NCBI RefSeq assembly: GCF_002217755.1
Contig: NZ_BCFL01000020.1
Location: 434,001-498,000 of the forward strand
Length of the DNA: 64,000 nt
Reading direction: 5' to 3'
From: Streptomyces hyaluromycini
GTDB lineage: Bacteria; Actinomycetota; Actinomycetes; Streptomycetales; Streptomycetaceae
Of the stretch, positions 35,021-43,768 are shown in pieces (position 1 is the stretch's first letter; each line of letters opens with the position of its first letter). Position numbers and translations under genes: made by a program. The notes below the pieces were generated by a model. That model worked only from the letters and a program-made list of their open reading frames with translations, ran no database searches and was not told where the DNA came from.

Positions 35021-36574
35021 TCACACCGGCCGGGTGCGCCCCTCCCAGTACGGGTCCCGCAGCCGCCGCTTGTACAGCTTGCCGTTGGGGTCGCGGGGCA
35101 TCTCGGCGATGAAGTCGACGGTCTTGGGGCACTTGTAGCCGGCGAGTTGTCCGGCGCAGTGGGCGAGGAGCCCGGCGGCGAGTTCCGGGCCCGGCTCGTG
35201 TCCGGGGGCGGGTTCGACGACGGCCTTGACCTCCTCCCCCCAGTCGTCGTGCGGGATGCCGAAGGCGGCGGCGTCGGCGACGGCGGGGTGGGAGAGGAGC
35301 ACGGACTCGATCTCGGCGGGGTAGATGTTGACCCCGCCCGAGATGATCATGTCTATCTTGCGGTCGCGGAGGAACAGGTAGCCGTCCTCGTCGAGGTAGC
35401 CGAGGTCGCCGACGGTGAAGAAGTCGCCGATGCGGTTCTTCTTCGTCTTGGCCTCGTCCCTGTGGTAGGCGAAGCCACCGGTGTTCATCTTCATGTAGAC
35501 GGTGCCGAGTTCACCGGGCGGCAGCAGGTTGCCGGCGTCGTCGAAGACCGCGAGTTCGCTGATGGGCCAGGCCTTGCCGACCGTGCCGGGCTTCTTCAGC
35601 CAGTCCTCGGCGGTGGCGAAGGCGCCGCCGCCCTCACTGGCCGCGTAGTACTCCTCCACGCTCGGGCCCCACCAGTCGAGCATGGCGCGCTTGACGTGGT
35701 CCGGGCAGGGGGCGGCGCCGTGGATGGCGTGCCGCATGGAGGAGACGTCATAGCGTGCGCGCACATCCTCGGGGAGGGCGAGCAGGCGGTGGAACTGGGT
35801 CGGGACCATATGGGTGTGGGTGCACCTGTGTGCGTCGATCAGGCGGAGCATCTCCTCGGGGGTCCACTTGTCCATGACGACCAGACGGTGGCCTATGTGG
35901 AGGGACGCGCCCGCGAACTGGAGCACCGCCGTGTGGTAGAGCGGCGAGCAGACCAGGTGGACGTTGTCGTCGAAGGGGCGGATGCCGAAGATGCCGAGGA
36001 AGCCGCCGAGGTAGGCCTCCTCGGGGAGTCTGCCGGGCAGCGGGCGGCGGATGCCGCGGGGACGGCCCGTCGTACCCGAGGTGTAGTTCATGACCCAGCC
36101 CAGTTCGCGGTCCGCGGGTGCCGACTCCGGCTGTCCGTCGAGGAGTTCGGCGTAGGGCCGGAAGCCCTCGACCGCGCCGACCGCGTACCGGTGGGTGGCC
36201 GGGAGGCCGGCCTCGTCGGCGGCGTGCCGGGCCGGGCCGGCGAACCGCTCGTGGGCGAGGAGCACCTTGGCGCCGGAGTCGGCGACGATCCAGGCGATCT
36301 CCGGGGCGACGAAGTGGTGGTTGACCGGGACGAGGTAGAGACCGGCCTGGGTGGCGGCCAGGTAGGCGGTGAGGAACTCGGGACCGTTGGGCAGGACGAC
36401 CGCGAAGGCGTCCCCGCGTTCCAGGCCCGCGGCCCGGAGTCCGTGGACGAGCCGGTTGGCGGCCGCGTGCAGACGGCCTGCGGTCCATTCCTCGCCGTCG
36501 GGTGCGACGAGGACCGTGCGGTCGGGGTCCCGGGTGGCCTGGGCCCAGAATCCGGCGGGGGGCGTACTGGTCAC
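35021..36574 (-). CDS. Acyl-CoA synthetase (FadD-type)
   Basis: This 517-residue ANL enzyme has the P-loop NYTSGTTGRPRGIRR, in which the usual Lys after Pro is Arg. It also has YYAASEGGGAF in place of the usual YGxTE, the hinge VGDLGYLDEDGYLFLRDRKIDMIISGGVNIYPAEIE and the catalytic Lys in DPNGKLYKRRLR. The GTG start overlaps the stop of the nitronate monooxygenase gene (GTGA), so the two are translationally coupled and under the palindrome at 37723. The frame remains open far upstream, but homology starts at this GTG. The substrate is unknown. Confidence 0.9.
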   Translation of the reverse strand: MTSTPPAGFWAQATRDPDRTVLVAPDGEEWTAGRLHAAANRLVHGLRAAGLERGDAFAVVLPNGPEFLTAYLAATQAGLYLVPVNHHFVAPEIAWIVADSGAKVLLAHERFAGPARHAADEAGLPATHRYAVGAVEGFRPYAELLDGQPESAPADRELGWVMNYTSGTTGRPRGIRRPLPGRLPEEAYLGGFLGIFGIRPFDDNVHLVCSPLYHTAVLQFAGASLHIGHRLVVMDKWTPEEMLRLIDAHRCTHTHMVPTQFHRLLALPEDVRARYDVSSMRHAIHGAAPCPDHVKRAMLDWWGPSVEEYYAASEGGGAFATAEDWLKKPGTVGKAWPISELAVFDDAGNLLPPGELGTVYMKMNTGGFAYHRDEAKTKKNRIGDFFTVGDLGYLDEDGYLFLRDRKIDMIISGGVNIYPAEIESVLLSHPAVADAAAFGIPHDDWGEEVKAVVEPAPGHEPGPELAAGLLAHCAGQLAGYKCPKTVDFIAEMPRDPNGKLYKRRLRDPYWEGRTRPV

Positions 36575-37680
36575 GTGCCGCTCCTTCCGGCGATGCGGTT
36601 GATGCGGTCGACGGCCTGTTCGAAGCCCCGGGTGAGGTCGTCGAAGACGGCCTGGACGCTGCGTTCGCCGGTCATCCGGCCGACGATCTGGCCGACGGGG
36701 GTGCCGAGCAGGGGCTCGACCTCGTGCTTCTGGATGCGGGTGAGGGCCTCGGCGACGAGCAGGCCCTGGAGGGGCATCGGGAGGGTGCCGGGGCCGTTCG
36801 GGTCGTCCCAGGCGTCGGTCCACTCGGTGCGCAGCTGGCGGGCCGGTTTGCCGGTCAGGGCGCGGGAGCGGACGGTGTCGCCGGAGCCGGCGGCGAGCAG
36901 TTTGCGGGTCACGGCGGGCGAGGAGAGGTCCGCTTCTGTGACGGTCAGCCACATGGAGCCCAGCCACACTCCTTGGGCGCCGAGGCTGAGCGCGGCGGCC
37001 ACCTGCTGCCCGCTGCCGATTCCGCCCGCCGCCAGCACCGGCAGTGGCGCGACGGCGTCGACGACCTCCGGGGTGAGCACCATGGTGGCGATCTCGCCGG
37101 TGTGCCCGCCGGCCTCGTAGCCCTGGGCCACGACGATGTCGATGCCCGCGTCCCGGTGCTTCACGGCGTGCCGGGCGCTGCCGGCGAGCGCGGCGACGAG
37201 GATGTCCTGGTCGTGGGCGCGGTCGACGACGTCGGCGGGCGGGGAACCGAGGGCGTTGGCGAGCAGCCGGATCGGGTACTCGAAAGCGACGTCGAGCTGG
37301 GTGCGGGCGACCTGCTCCATCCACCCGGTGATGCGCCAGCCGGAAGCCTCCCCCTCGGCGAGCTCGGGCACGCCGTACTTGGCGAGGGTGTCCCGTACGA
37401 ACTGCCGGTGCCCTTCCGGGATCATCGCCTCGACCTCGGCCTCGCTGACGCCTTCCACCTTCTTGGCGGGCATGACGACGTCGAGCCCGTAGGGCTTTCC
37501 GTCGACATGTGCCTCGATCCAGTCGAGGTCGCGTTTGAGGTCGTCGGGGGCGGTGTAGCGGACCGCGCCGAGCACTCCGAAGCCGCCGGCCCGGCTGATG
37601 GCCGCGGCCACGGCGGGAAACGGCGTGAAGCCGAAGACGGCGTGCTCGACTCCCAGGGTCTTGCTCAGCTCCGTCTGCAT
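36571..37680 (-). CDS. Nitronate monooxygenase / 2-nitropropane dioxygenase family flavoprotein
   Basis: This 369-residue FMN-binding TIM barrel has the conserved VAQGYEAGGHTGEIATMVL, the phosphate-binding LAAGGIGSGQQVAAALSLGAQGVWLGSMWL and an N-terminal VFGFTPFPAVAAAISRAGGFGVLG. In mycobacteria, relatives in lipid and steroid loci act as double-bond reductases rather than on nitroalkanes. Coupling to an acyl-CoA synthetase suggests a similar acyl-CoA role here (inference). It starts 43 bases from a 17-bp palindrome shared with the 17.8-kb locus. Confidence 0.88.
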   Translation of the reverse strand: MQTELSKTLGVEHAVFGFTPFPAVAAAISRAGGFGVLGAVRYTAPDDLKRDLDWIEAHVDGKPYGLDVVMPAKKVEGVSEAEVEAMIPEGHRQFVRDTLAKYGVPELAEGEASGWRITGWMEQVARTQLDVAFEYPIRLLANALGSPPADVVDRAHDQDILVAALAGSARHAVKHRDAGIDIVVAQGYEAGGHTGEIATMVLTPEVVDAVAPLPVLAAGGIGSGQQVAAALSLGAQGVWLGSMWLTVTEADLSSPAVTRKLLAAGSGDTVRSRALTGKPARQLRTEWTDAWDDPNGPGTLPMPLQGLLVAEALTRIQKHEVEPLLGTPVGQIVGRMTGERSVQAVFDDLTRGFEQAVDRINRIAGRSGT

Positions 37681-37722
37681 GGGCGCAGGATGCCGCAGTC
37701 GCGCGGCCGACGGAAGAGGTTT

Positions 37723-37739
37723 TCTGATGCTCCGTCAGA
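37723..37739. promoter_or_regulatory. 17-bp palindrome shared with 17.8-kb acyl-CoA locus
   Basis: TCTGATGCTCCGTCAGA, preceded by GGTTT and followed by TT, matches the palindrome at 17810-17826 in arms, spacing and flanks; the central six or seven bases differ. It lies between the nitronate monooxygenase start and a divergent gene remnant. Confidence 0.6.
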
Positions 37740-37825
37740 TTCCGCTGCCGATTCCCGGTCGGATCTCTCTGCGCCCCCTCGTCCGGCGCCCGCACCCTTT
37801 CGGCCCTCCGTCCGGCCCCGGGGTG

Positions 37826-37933
37826 CCCGTCGACGCGGTCGCACCCGCGGCCGTCGAGAAGCCCGCGGTGGCGGAAGCCGGATACGTCGCCGGTGCCACG
37901 TTCGGCATCAACGGCGGGGTGCGCCTGCGCTGA
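37826..37933 (+). pseudogene. Remnant of SDR-family 3-oxoacyl reductase (C-terminal tail)
   Basis: The last codons before TGA at 37931-37933 read AEAGYVAGATFGINGGVRLR, the hallmark C-terminal tail of FabG/PhaB-like short-chain dehydrogenases (substrate-side GYxxGAxxxVNGG). No start, NAD motif (TGxxxGIG) or catalytic YxxxK is present upstream. It is therefore the leftover 3' end of a gene that was divergent from the nitronate monooxygenase across the palindrome. The preceding codons (37743-37825) are unrelated Pro/Arg-rich DNA. Confidence 0.7.
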
Positions 37934-37942
37934 CGTGCGGGG

Positions 37943-39514
37943 TCAGTCGTCCCGCTTTTCCAGCAGCGCCATCGCCGCGTTGTGCCCCGGCACCCCGCTC
38001 ACCCCTCCCCCGCGCACCGCGCCCGCCCCGCACAGCAGGACGTTGGCGTGCCGGGTCTCCACGCCCCAGCGGCCGGTGCCGTCCTGGGCGTAGGGCCAGG
38101 AGAGGTCGCGGTGGAAGATGTTGCCGCCGGGGAGGCGGAGGTCGCGTTCGAGGTCCAGGGGGGTCTTCGCCTCGATGCAGGGGCGGCCGTCGGCGTCGAG
38201 GGCCAGGCAGTCGGTGATCGGCTCCGCGAGGTGGGCGTCGAGCTGGGCGAGGGTGGACTTGAGGAGTTCGTCACGTACGGCGTCGTTGTCGGCCGTGAAG
38301 AGCCGGGCCGGGGTGTGCAGGCCGAAGAGGGTGAGCGTCTGGTAGCCGCGTTCGGCCAGGTCACGGCCGAGGATGGTGGGGTCGGTCAGGGAGTGGCAGT
38401 AGATCTCCGAGGGCGGGGCCGCGGGGAGCCGGCCCGCCGCCGCCTGGGCGTGGGCGGTGGCCAGTTGCCCGTAGCCCTCGGCGATGTGGAAGGTGCCGGA
38501 GAACGCCTCGCGCGGGTCGACGGCGGTGTCGCGCAGCCTGGGCAGCCGCTTGAGCAGCATGTTGACCTTGAGCTGGGCGCCCTCGGCGGGCTCCGGGGCC
38601 GGGTCGCCGGCGAGCGCGGCGAGCTCCTGCGGGGAGGCGCCCACCAGGACGTGCCGGGCGGCGGCGACGCCCTCCCCGTCGGCGGTGCGGTAGGCGACCT
38701 CGGCGGCCCTCCCGTCCGTCTCGATCCGTACCGCCTCGTGACCGGTGGCGAGCACCGCGCCCGCCGAGCGCGCGGCGGCGGCCAGCGCGTCGGTGAGGGC
38801 GCCCATGCCGCCGACCGGCACGTCCCAGGCGCCGGTGCCGCCGCCGATGACGTGGTAGAGGAAGCACCGGTTCTGGCGCAGCGAGGCGTCGTGGGCGTCG
38901 GCGAAGGTGCCGATCAGCGCGTCCGTGAGGACGACCCCGCGCACCAGGTCGTCCGTGAAGTTCTCCTCGATCGCCACCCCGATCGGCTCCTCGAACAGCG
39001 CCCGCCAGGCCGCCTCGTCGTCGATGCGGCGGCGCAGCTCCTCGCGCGCGGGCAGCGGTTCGGTGAGCGTCGGGAAGACGCGTTCGGCGACCCGGCCGGT
39101 CATGGCGTAGAACCGCCGCCAGGCCTGGTACTCCGTCTTGCCTCCGGTCAGCCGCTCGAACGCCTCACGGATCCGCCGCTCACCGCCGCCGACCAGCAGC
39201 CCGGTCGGCCGGCCGTCGCGTTCCACGGGCGTGTACGAGGAGACGGTGCGGCCGCGGACGCGGAAGTCCAGGCCGAGGTCGCGGACGATCTTCCTGGGCA
39301 GCAGGCTGACCAGGTAGGAGTAGCGGGACAGCCGCGCGTCGACACCGGCGAAGGGGCGGGTGGAGACGGCGGCGCCGCCGGTGCGGCCCAGCCGCTCCAG
39401 GACCAGTACGGTGCGGCCGGCCCGGGCGAGGTAGGCGGCCGCGACGAGGCCGTTGTGGCCGCCGCCGACGATGATGGCGTCGTAGGTGCGGGAGGGTTCC
39501 GTGGCAGCGGGCAT
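37943..39514 (-). CDS. PYROXD2-like NAD(P)/FAD-dependent oxidoreductase (phytoene-desaturase fold)
   Basis: This 523-residue flavoprotein has an N-terminal dinucleotide motif IIVGGGHNGLVAAAYLARAGRTVLVLE and GGAAVSTRPF, and a C-terminal FAD motif (NVLLCGAGAVRGGGVSGVPGHNAAMALL). It belongs to the phytoene-desaturase-like amine oxidase superfamily, closest by feel to PYROXD2-type proteins rather than carotenoid desaturases. No carotenoid genes are nearby. The ATG at 39514 begins MPAATEPSRTYDAIIVGG; the ribosome site (GAAGAG) is modest. The function is unknown. Confidence 0.85.
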   Translation of the reverse strand: MPAATEPSRTYDAIIVGGGHNGLVAAAYLARAGRTVLVLERLGRTGGAAVSTRPFAGVDARLSRYSYLVSLLPRKIVRDLGLDFRVRGRTVSSYTPVERDGRPTGLLVGGGERRIREAFERLTGGKTEYQAWRRFYAMTGRVAERVFPTLTEPLPAREELRRRIDDEAAWRALFEEPIGVAIEENFTDDLVRGVVLTDALIGTFADAHDASLRQNRCFLYHVIGGGTGAWDVPVGGMGALTDALAAAARSAGAVLATGHEAVRIETDGRAAEVAYRTADGEGVAAARHVLVGASPQELAALAGDPAPEPAEGAQLKVNMLLKRLPRLRDTAVDPREAFSGTFHIAEGYGQLATAHAQAAAGRLPAAPPSEIYCHSLTDPTILGRDLAERGYQTLTLFGLHTPARLFTADNDAVRDELLKSTLAQLDAHLAEPITDCLALDADGRPCIEAKTPLDLERDLRLPGGNIFHRDLSWPYAQDGTGRWGVETRHANVLLCGAGAVRGGGVSGVPGHNAAMALLEKRDD

Positions 39515-39590
39515 AGCTCTTCGTAACACATGATGATCTAGGGAAGTAAGAGGCGTGCCGGTTCGCTCCGCGAGGGGGGCCGGATTCGAC

Positions 39591-39667
39591 GTGCGGGTCG
39601 TGTGTGGCTGGTCGCGCCCACGCTGCGGAGCCGCATATGTCACAGCCCCGCGCCCCTTACGGGGCGC
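39591..39667. repeat. Intergenic repeat family, copy B (inverted relative to copy A)
   Basis: Reading the reverse strand gives a GCCCCGTAAGGGGC hairpin, ACATATGCGGCTCCGC, GGGCGCGACCAGCCACA and a CCCGCAC end, matching copy A at 16823-16912 with few differences. It fills the gap between the flavoprotein and kinase genes, directly after the kinase stop. Confidence 0.8.
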
Positions 39668-39668
39668 T

Positions 39669-41903
39669 TCACAGGCGGCCTCCGGATGCGCGCTGTTGGC
39701 GAAGGACCGCCACCCTCCGGTACAGCTCCACCGCCTCGGCTTCGCGCCCCAACTGCTCCAGGCAGTGCGCCTCGTCGTTGCGGCTGGCCAGGGTGTCCGG
39801 GTGGTCGGAGCCGAGGACGCGTTCCCGGGCGGCGGCGACGCGCCGGTATTCGGTCAGCGCGTCCGCCCATCGCCCCAGCCACCCCAGGCTCACCGCCACC
39901 TCGCGGCGGCTGACCAGGGTGTCGAGGTGGTCCGTGCCGAGGACCCGCTCGCGGATCGCGCACACGTCACGTGATTCCGCCAGGGCCTCCTCCCAGCGGC
40001 CGAGGCGGCCGAGGTTGACGCCGAGGCCGTGGCGGGCGCGCAGGGTCTCGGGATGGGCGGGGCCCTGGACGCGGGTGCGGTCGTCGATCAGGGCGCGGTA
40101 GAGCGTGAGCGCGTCGGCGCTGCGGCCCAGACGGCCGAGGCTGATGCCGACCTCGTAGCGGGCGGCGAGGGTGTCGGGGTGGTCGGGTCCGAGGGCCCCG
40201 GCGCGGGCGTCGGCGACCTCGCGGTAGGTCTGCAGGGCCTCCTCCCAGCGGCCCAGCTGGCCCAGCGCGTAGGCGACTTCGTAACGGGTGACCAGGGTGT
40301 CGGGGTGCTGCGGGCCGAGCACCCGGGCGCGGGCCGCGGCCACGTCGTGGGCCATCCGGTACGAGTCGTCGAGGCGGCCCAGCCTGCTGAGGTTGAAGGC
40401 GAGGTTGTGGCGGCAGCGCAGGGTGTCCGGATGGTCGGGGCCGGTCAGCCGCTGCCGGGCGGCGAGGACCGCCGTGTACACCTGGTGGGCGTCGAAGTGG
40501 CGGCCCAACTGGCCCAGCACGTAGGCCGTTTCCTGGCGGGCGGCGAGGGTGTCCGGGTGGTCGCCGCCCAGCACCTGTTCCCGGGCGGCGGCGACCTCGG
40601 TGTACTCGCGCAGCGCGTCGGCGGCGCGGCCGGTGCGGCTGAGGGTGAAGGCGATCTCGTAGCGGCTGGCCAGGGTGTCGGGGTGGTCGGGGCCGAGGAG
40701 GTGGGTGCGTTCGGCGGCGACGGCGCGGTGCACCTCGCCCGCCTCGGCCCAGCGGCCGAGCCGTCCCAGGCTGAGCCCGGCGTTGTGCCGGCCGGCGAGG
40801 GCGGCGAGGGTCTCCGGGGAGGGGGCGGGGACCGCCGGGAGCGGTTCCGCGACGCCGGTGGCCGGGCGGGCGATCCACTCGCCGGAGAGTCCGGCCCCGG
40901 GGTCGGGCGGGGCGGTGCGCAGGGCGGCGCCGGTCGCCTTGTGGCCGGTGGTCATGCCCTGGGTCCAGGACGGCAGCCGGGGCTCGCGGGCGGCCGGTTC
41001 CGGGGGCCGGAACCGGGGCTGCGCGGTGACGACGGTCGGGACGTACGTGGGTGTCGTCCGCCCGGAGGTGATCCGGCGGCCCAGCTCCCGGGCGTCGTAC
41101 GGTCGTTGCTCCGGCCGTTTGGCCAGCAGGTCGAGGACGACCTTCTCGAACCAGCCGGGCAGCTCGGGGCGGTGGCTGCGCGGCGGGGCGGGCGGGGTGT
41201 CGCGGTGGCCGACGAGGATCGCCCAGGCGTCGTCGAGGTCGAACGGCGGTGCCCCGGTGGCGATCTCGTAGAGAACGCAGCCCAGTGAGTACAGGTCGCT
41301 GCGCTGGTCGAGCTCGGTGCCGCCGATCTGCTCCGGGGACATGTAGTGCGGGGTGCCCATGGCGATGCCGGTGCCGGTGAGGCGGGAGGTGAAGCCGATG
41401 TCGTGGCCGAGGCGGGCGATGCCGAAGTCACAGAGTTTCGTGGTGCCGTCGGTGAGCCGCATGATGTTCGCCGGTTTCAGGTCCCGGTGCACGATGCCCT
41501 GCTGGTGGGTGTAGGCGAGGGCGGCGGCGACCTGATCGGCGATGTCGACGACGTCGCCGACGGGCAGCGGGTGGTGTCTGTTGTCCTCCATGAGCTGGCT
41601 GAGGTTGCGGCCGTCCAGCAGTTCCATCACCAGGTAGAGGATGCCGTCGTGCTCGCCGAAGTCGTGGACGACGGTGACCCCACGGTGCGAGAGCGCGGCG
41701 GCCATTCTCGCCTCGCGCCGGAACCGCTCCCGCAGGACGCGGGTGAACGCCTGGTCGTGGTGCGGGCCGAGCGGTTTGAGGCACTTCACGGCGACCTGCC
41801 GTCCGAGTGACTCGTCGCGGGCCCGCCACACCTCGCCCATCCCGCCCCGCCCGATCAGGTCGAGCAGCCGGTACCTCCCCTGGACCAGCCTGCTGTCAGC
41901 CAT
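39669..41903 (-). CDS. Ser/Thr protein kinase with C-terminal tetratricopeptide repeats
   Basis: This 744-residue protein has an N-terminal Hanks-type kinase (about 10-275) with all key motifs: IGRGGMGEVW, AVKCL, HRDLKPANIM, CDFGIARL, PHYMSPEQI and DLYSLGC. After a Pro-rich linker (about 285-365) come about eight TPR units of roughly 42 residues, each carrying the GPDHPDTL-type kinesin-light-chain-like motif. There is no transmembrane helix, so it is a soluble kinase, unlike PASTA kinases. TPRs probably recruit substrates. It is the only kinase of this type in the window and no partner phosphatase is adjacent. Confidence 0.94.
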   Translation of the reverse strand: MADSRLVQGRYRLLDLIGRGGMGEVWRARDESLGRQVAVKCLKPLGPHHDQAFTRVLRERFRREARMAAALSHRGVTVVHDFGEHDGILYLVMELLDGRNLSQLMEDNRHHPLPVGDVVDIADQVAAALAYTHQQGIVHRDLKPANIMRLTDGTTKLCDFGIARLGHDIGFTSRLTGTGIAMGTPHYMSPEQIGGTELDQRSDLYSLGCVLYEIATGAPPFDLDDAWAILVGHRDTPPAPPRSHRPELPGWFEKVVLDLLAKRPEQRPYDARELGRRITSGRTTPTYVPTVVTAQPRFRPPEPAAREPRLPSWTQGMTTGHKATGAALRTAPPDPGAGLSGEWIARPATGVAEPLPAVPAPSPETLAALAGRHNAGLSLGRLGRWAEAGEVHRAVAAERTHLLGPDHPDTLASRYEIAFTLSRTGRAADALREYTEVAAAREQVLGGDHPDTLAARQETAYVLGQLGRHFDAHQVYTAVLAARQRLTGPDHPDTLRCRHNLAFNLSRLGRLDDSYRMAHDVAAARARVLGPQHPDTLVTRYEVAYALGQLGRWEEALQTYREVADARAGALGPDHPDTLAARYEVGISLGRLGRSADALTLYRALIDDRTRVQGPAHPETLRARHGLGVNLGRLGRWEEALAESRDVCAIRERVLGTDHLDTLVSRREVAVSLGWLGRWADALTEYRRVAAARERVLGSDHPDTLASRNDEAHCLEQLGREAEAVELYRRVAVLRQQRASGGRL

Positions 41904-41963
41904 CGCGCGCCGTCGCCCCCCGTCGCGGTCCGTGACACCCCCCTGCTCGCCCAGTATGGCTGT

Positions 41964-42851
41964 CTATCGCCCGACTTTGTACGGTGCGGGGCGCGCGTCC
42001 GGGCCGAGCCTCGCGATGGCGTCCAGGATGTGTTTCGGCGGGAGTTGCCAGCGCAGACGTGCGGGAACACAGCGCAGCAGGGTGCCGGTGGCGCGCAGTC
42101 GGCGGGTGACGACGGCGGGTTCCGGGGCCGGTCTGCCGTACAGCGCGTGGGCGTACGGCGGCAGAGAGGCGTACGCGAGGTGGGCCACGCGCCGCCACAG
42201 CACCTCGCGCGCCGGTATCAGGAGGGGGTGCGTCGACGGGCGGAGCAGGAACTCGTCCACCGCACGTGCGTCGGCTCCGACGGCGAGTACCGGCCGTACG
42301 GACTCGAAGTACGCGGCCAGTGCCGCCCGGTCGCCGGGTACGGTGTGGGCGTCGAGGCCCACCAGGCGGGCGCGGGCGCGTTGTTCGGCGACGTACCGGT
42401 CGGCCTGTGCGTCGGTGAGCGGGATGCCCGAGCGGCGGGCGACGTGCAGGTACGAGTCGATCTCGGCGCAGTGCACCCACAGCAGCAGGTCGGGTTCGTC
42501 CACGCCGTACCGTTCGCCGGTGCCGGGGTCGGTGGCGCCCAGCATACTGTGGATCTTCCGCACCCGGGCCCCGGCCCGCTCGGCCTCCTCGGTGGTGCCG
42601 TAGATGGTGGTGCGCACGTACTTCGCGGTCCGCATCAGGCGGCCCCAGGCGTCGCTGCGGAAGTCGGAGTTCTCCATGACGCCGCGCACCGCGCGCGGGT
42701 GCAGTGCCTGGAGGTAGAGCGCCCGGATGCCGGCGATCCACATGATGGGGTCGCCGTGCAGGTGCCAGGTCACGGAGTCGGGGGTGAAGAGTCCGGCATC
42801 ACCGTCCATACCGGCAGGTGTGACCACAGCCGCTAGGTGTCTCCGGAGCAT
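41964..42851 (-). CDS. DUF2236 (mpaB/Lcp-like) oxygenase family protein
   Basis: This 295-residue protein has the DUF2236 signature: TWHLHGDPIMWIAGIRALYLQALHPRAV near the N-terminus, ALGATD/GVDEPDLLLWVHCAEIDSY, and GIPLTDAQADRYVAEQ. Characterised relatives (latex-clearing protein Lcp, fungal MpaB) are haem-dependent oxygenases that cleave isoprenoid chains, so several His here are candidate haem ligands. The start is uncertain: ATG 42851 is preferred (AGG seven bases upstream), with GTG 42854 and TTG 42875 possible. Confidence 0.85.
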   Translation of the reverse strand: MLRRHLAAVVTPAGMDGDAGLFTPDSVTWHLHGDPIMWIAGIRALYLQALHPRAVRGVMENSDFRSDAWGRLMRTAKYVRTTIYGTTEEAERAGARVRKIHSMLGATDPGTGERYGVDEPDLLLWVHCAEIDSYLHVARRSGIPLTDAQADRYVAEQRARARLVGLDAHTVPGDRAALAAYFESVRPVLAVGADARAVDEFLLRPSTHPLLIPAREVLWRRVAHLAYASLPPYAHALYGRPAPEPAVVTRRLRATGTLLRCVPARLRWQLPPKHILDAIARLGPDARPAPYKVGR

Positions 42852-42875
42852 CACGTTGACCTGCGCTTTTGCCAA

Positions 42876-43342
42876 CCAGCCTCAGCAGTACGAGGAGCGG
42901 TCTGCCGAGGATACTTGGCACATTGGTACAGATTCATGGACCATCCTGCCCCGCACGGCGAAAGGCGCCTCTCTCCTGCGGCCGCCTGCGACCGAGCATC
43001 CCCAACCACGGGAGCCACCCCCACATCTTTCCCGGAGCTCCGCCGGATCATTCACTCGAAAGGGGGATTCGCGGTCTCCCGTCTATCGACGAACCTGCCG
43101 AAGTGAGCGCATCGAGGACTTTCCCGCCCGGCCCGCCCAGATCACCGCCCTTCAGCTCCTCATCACAGGGCCCACGCGATCCCAGTGGCCAGTCAGCCGT
43201 TGCTCGACTGATCAGTGAGGGCCCAGCACGTCGGGACGGTTCCCTCATACTCCAGCTGCAGATCGCGATCTTGTTGGTCGGGTGCCCGGTCCCGTACCGC
43301 TGATCCCCGCCTCGATTGGTCCGGTCCGATGCGCTTGCTGCC
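42876..43342. other. Gene-free interval
   Basis: This stretch of about 470 bp has short frames in all directions but none with Streptomyces codon bias, a ribosome site or recognisable homology. It separates core-like genes from the decayed zone and may be the left boundary of an accessory segment. I see no tRNA or repeat in it. Confidence 0.5.
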
Positions 43343-43663
43343 TCAGCTGGACCGGTCGTTGGAGGGGCTGATGGCGCCGTCCGTGCCGTAGAAGTGGCCT
43401 TGATCGCACAGGGCGTCGATCGCGGCGTTGTGTTCCTCGCTCAGTTGTGCATCCAGCGCGACGCTGATGACGCGTCGAGCGCGGGCCAATCGCCGAGCGA
43501 CATCCCAGTCGGCGATGAATCTGCCGACGGAGTGCTCGTCGGCGGTCCCGGATGCCTGACGAGATCCGAGTCGGTCGAGCGAAACGACGAACTCGTTCAG
43601 GTCCTGCAGCACTGCGACGACCTCGCTGAGGGGCACGCGGATCTCTCGGGAGGACATGTCCAT
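43343..43663 (-). CDS. Hypothetical protein
   Basis: A 106-residue helical, soluble protein: MDMSSREIRVPLSEVVAVLQDLNEFVVSLDRL, then SVGRFIADWDVARRLARARRVISVAL. I recognise no family. The frame continues upstream without sequence that looks coding, so the ATG at 43663 is preferred (ATG 43657 is the alternative); the ribosome site is poor. It is divergent from a decayed operon. It may be a genuine small protein tied to that operon or another remnant. Confidence 0.5.
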   Translation of the reverse strand: MDMSSREIRVPLSEVVAVLQDLNEFVVSLDRLGSRQASGTADEHSVGRFIADWDVARRLARARRVISVALDAQLSEEHNAAIDALCDQGHFYGTDGAISPSNDRSS

Positions 43664-43768
43664 CAGCCGATCCAACTCCAGAGCTGGTGCTCGGGCCCAG
43701 ATCCCGATCTTGCTTGGCCGGGGCTGATTCCGGAACGGGTGCAGCCACCGGTGATCACCGATGTGTGA

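Noticed and set aside
35021..37795. 924-codon reverse frame as one protein
   Set aside because: Only the last 517 codons are an acyl-CoA synthetase; the upstream part is an off-frame reading of the nitronate monooxygenase gene.
39670..40820. DNA tandem repeats at ~126-bp spacing
   Set aside because: They are the codons of the TPR units in the kinase, not an independent DNA repeat.
42837..43218. Short plus-strand frames as small genes
   Set aside because: No ribosome sites, mixed codon use and no recognisable sequence.
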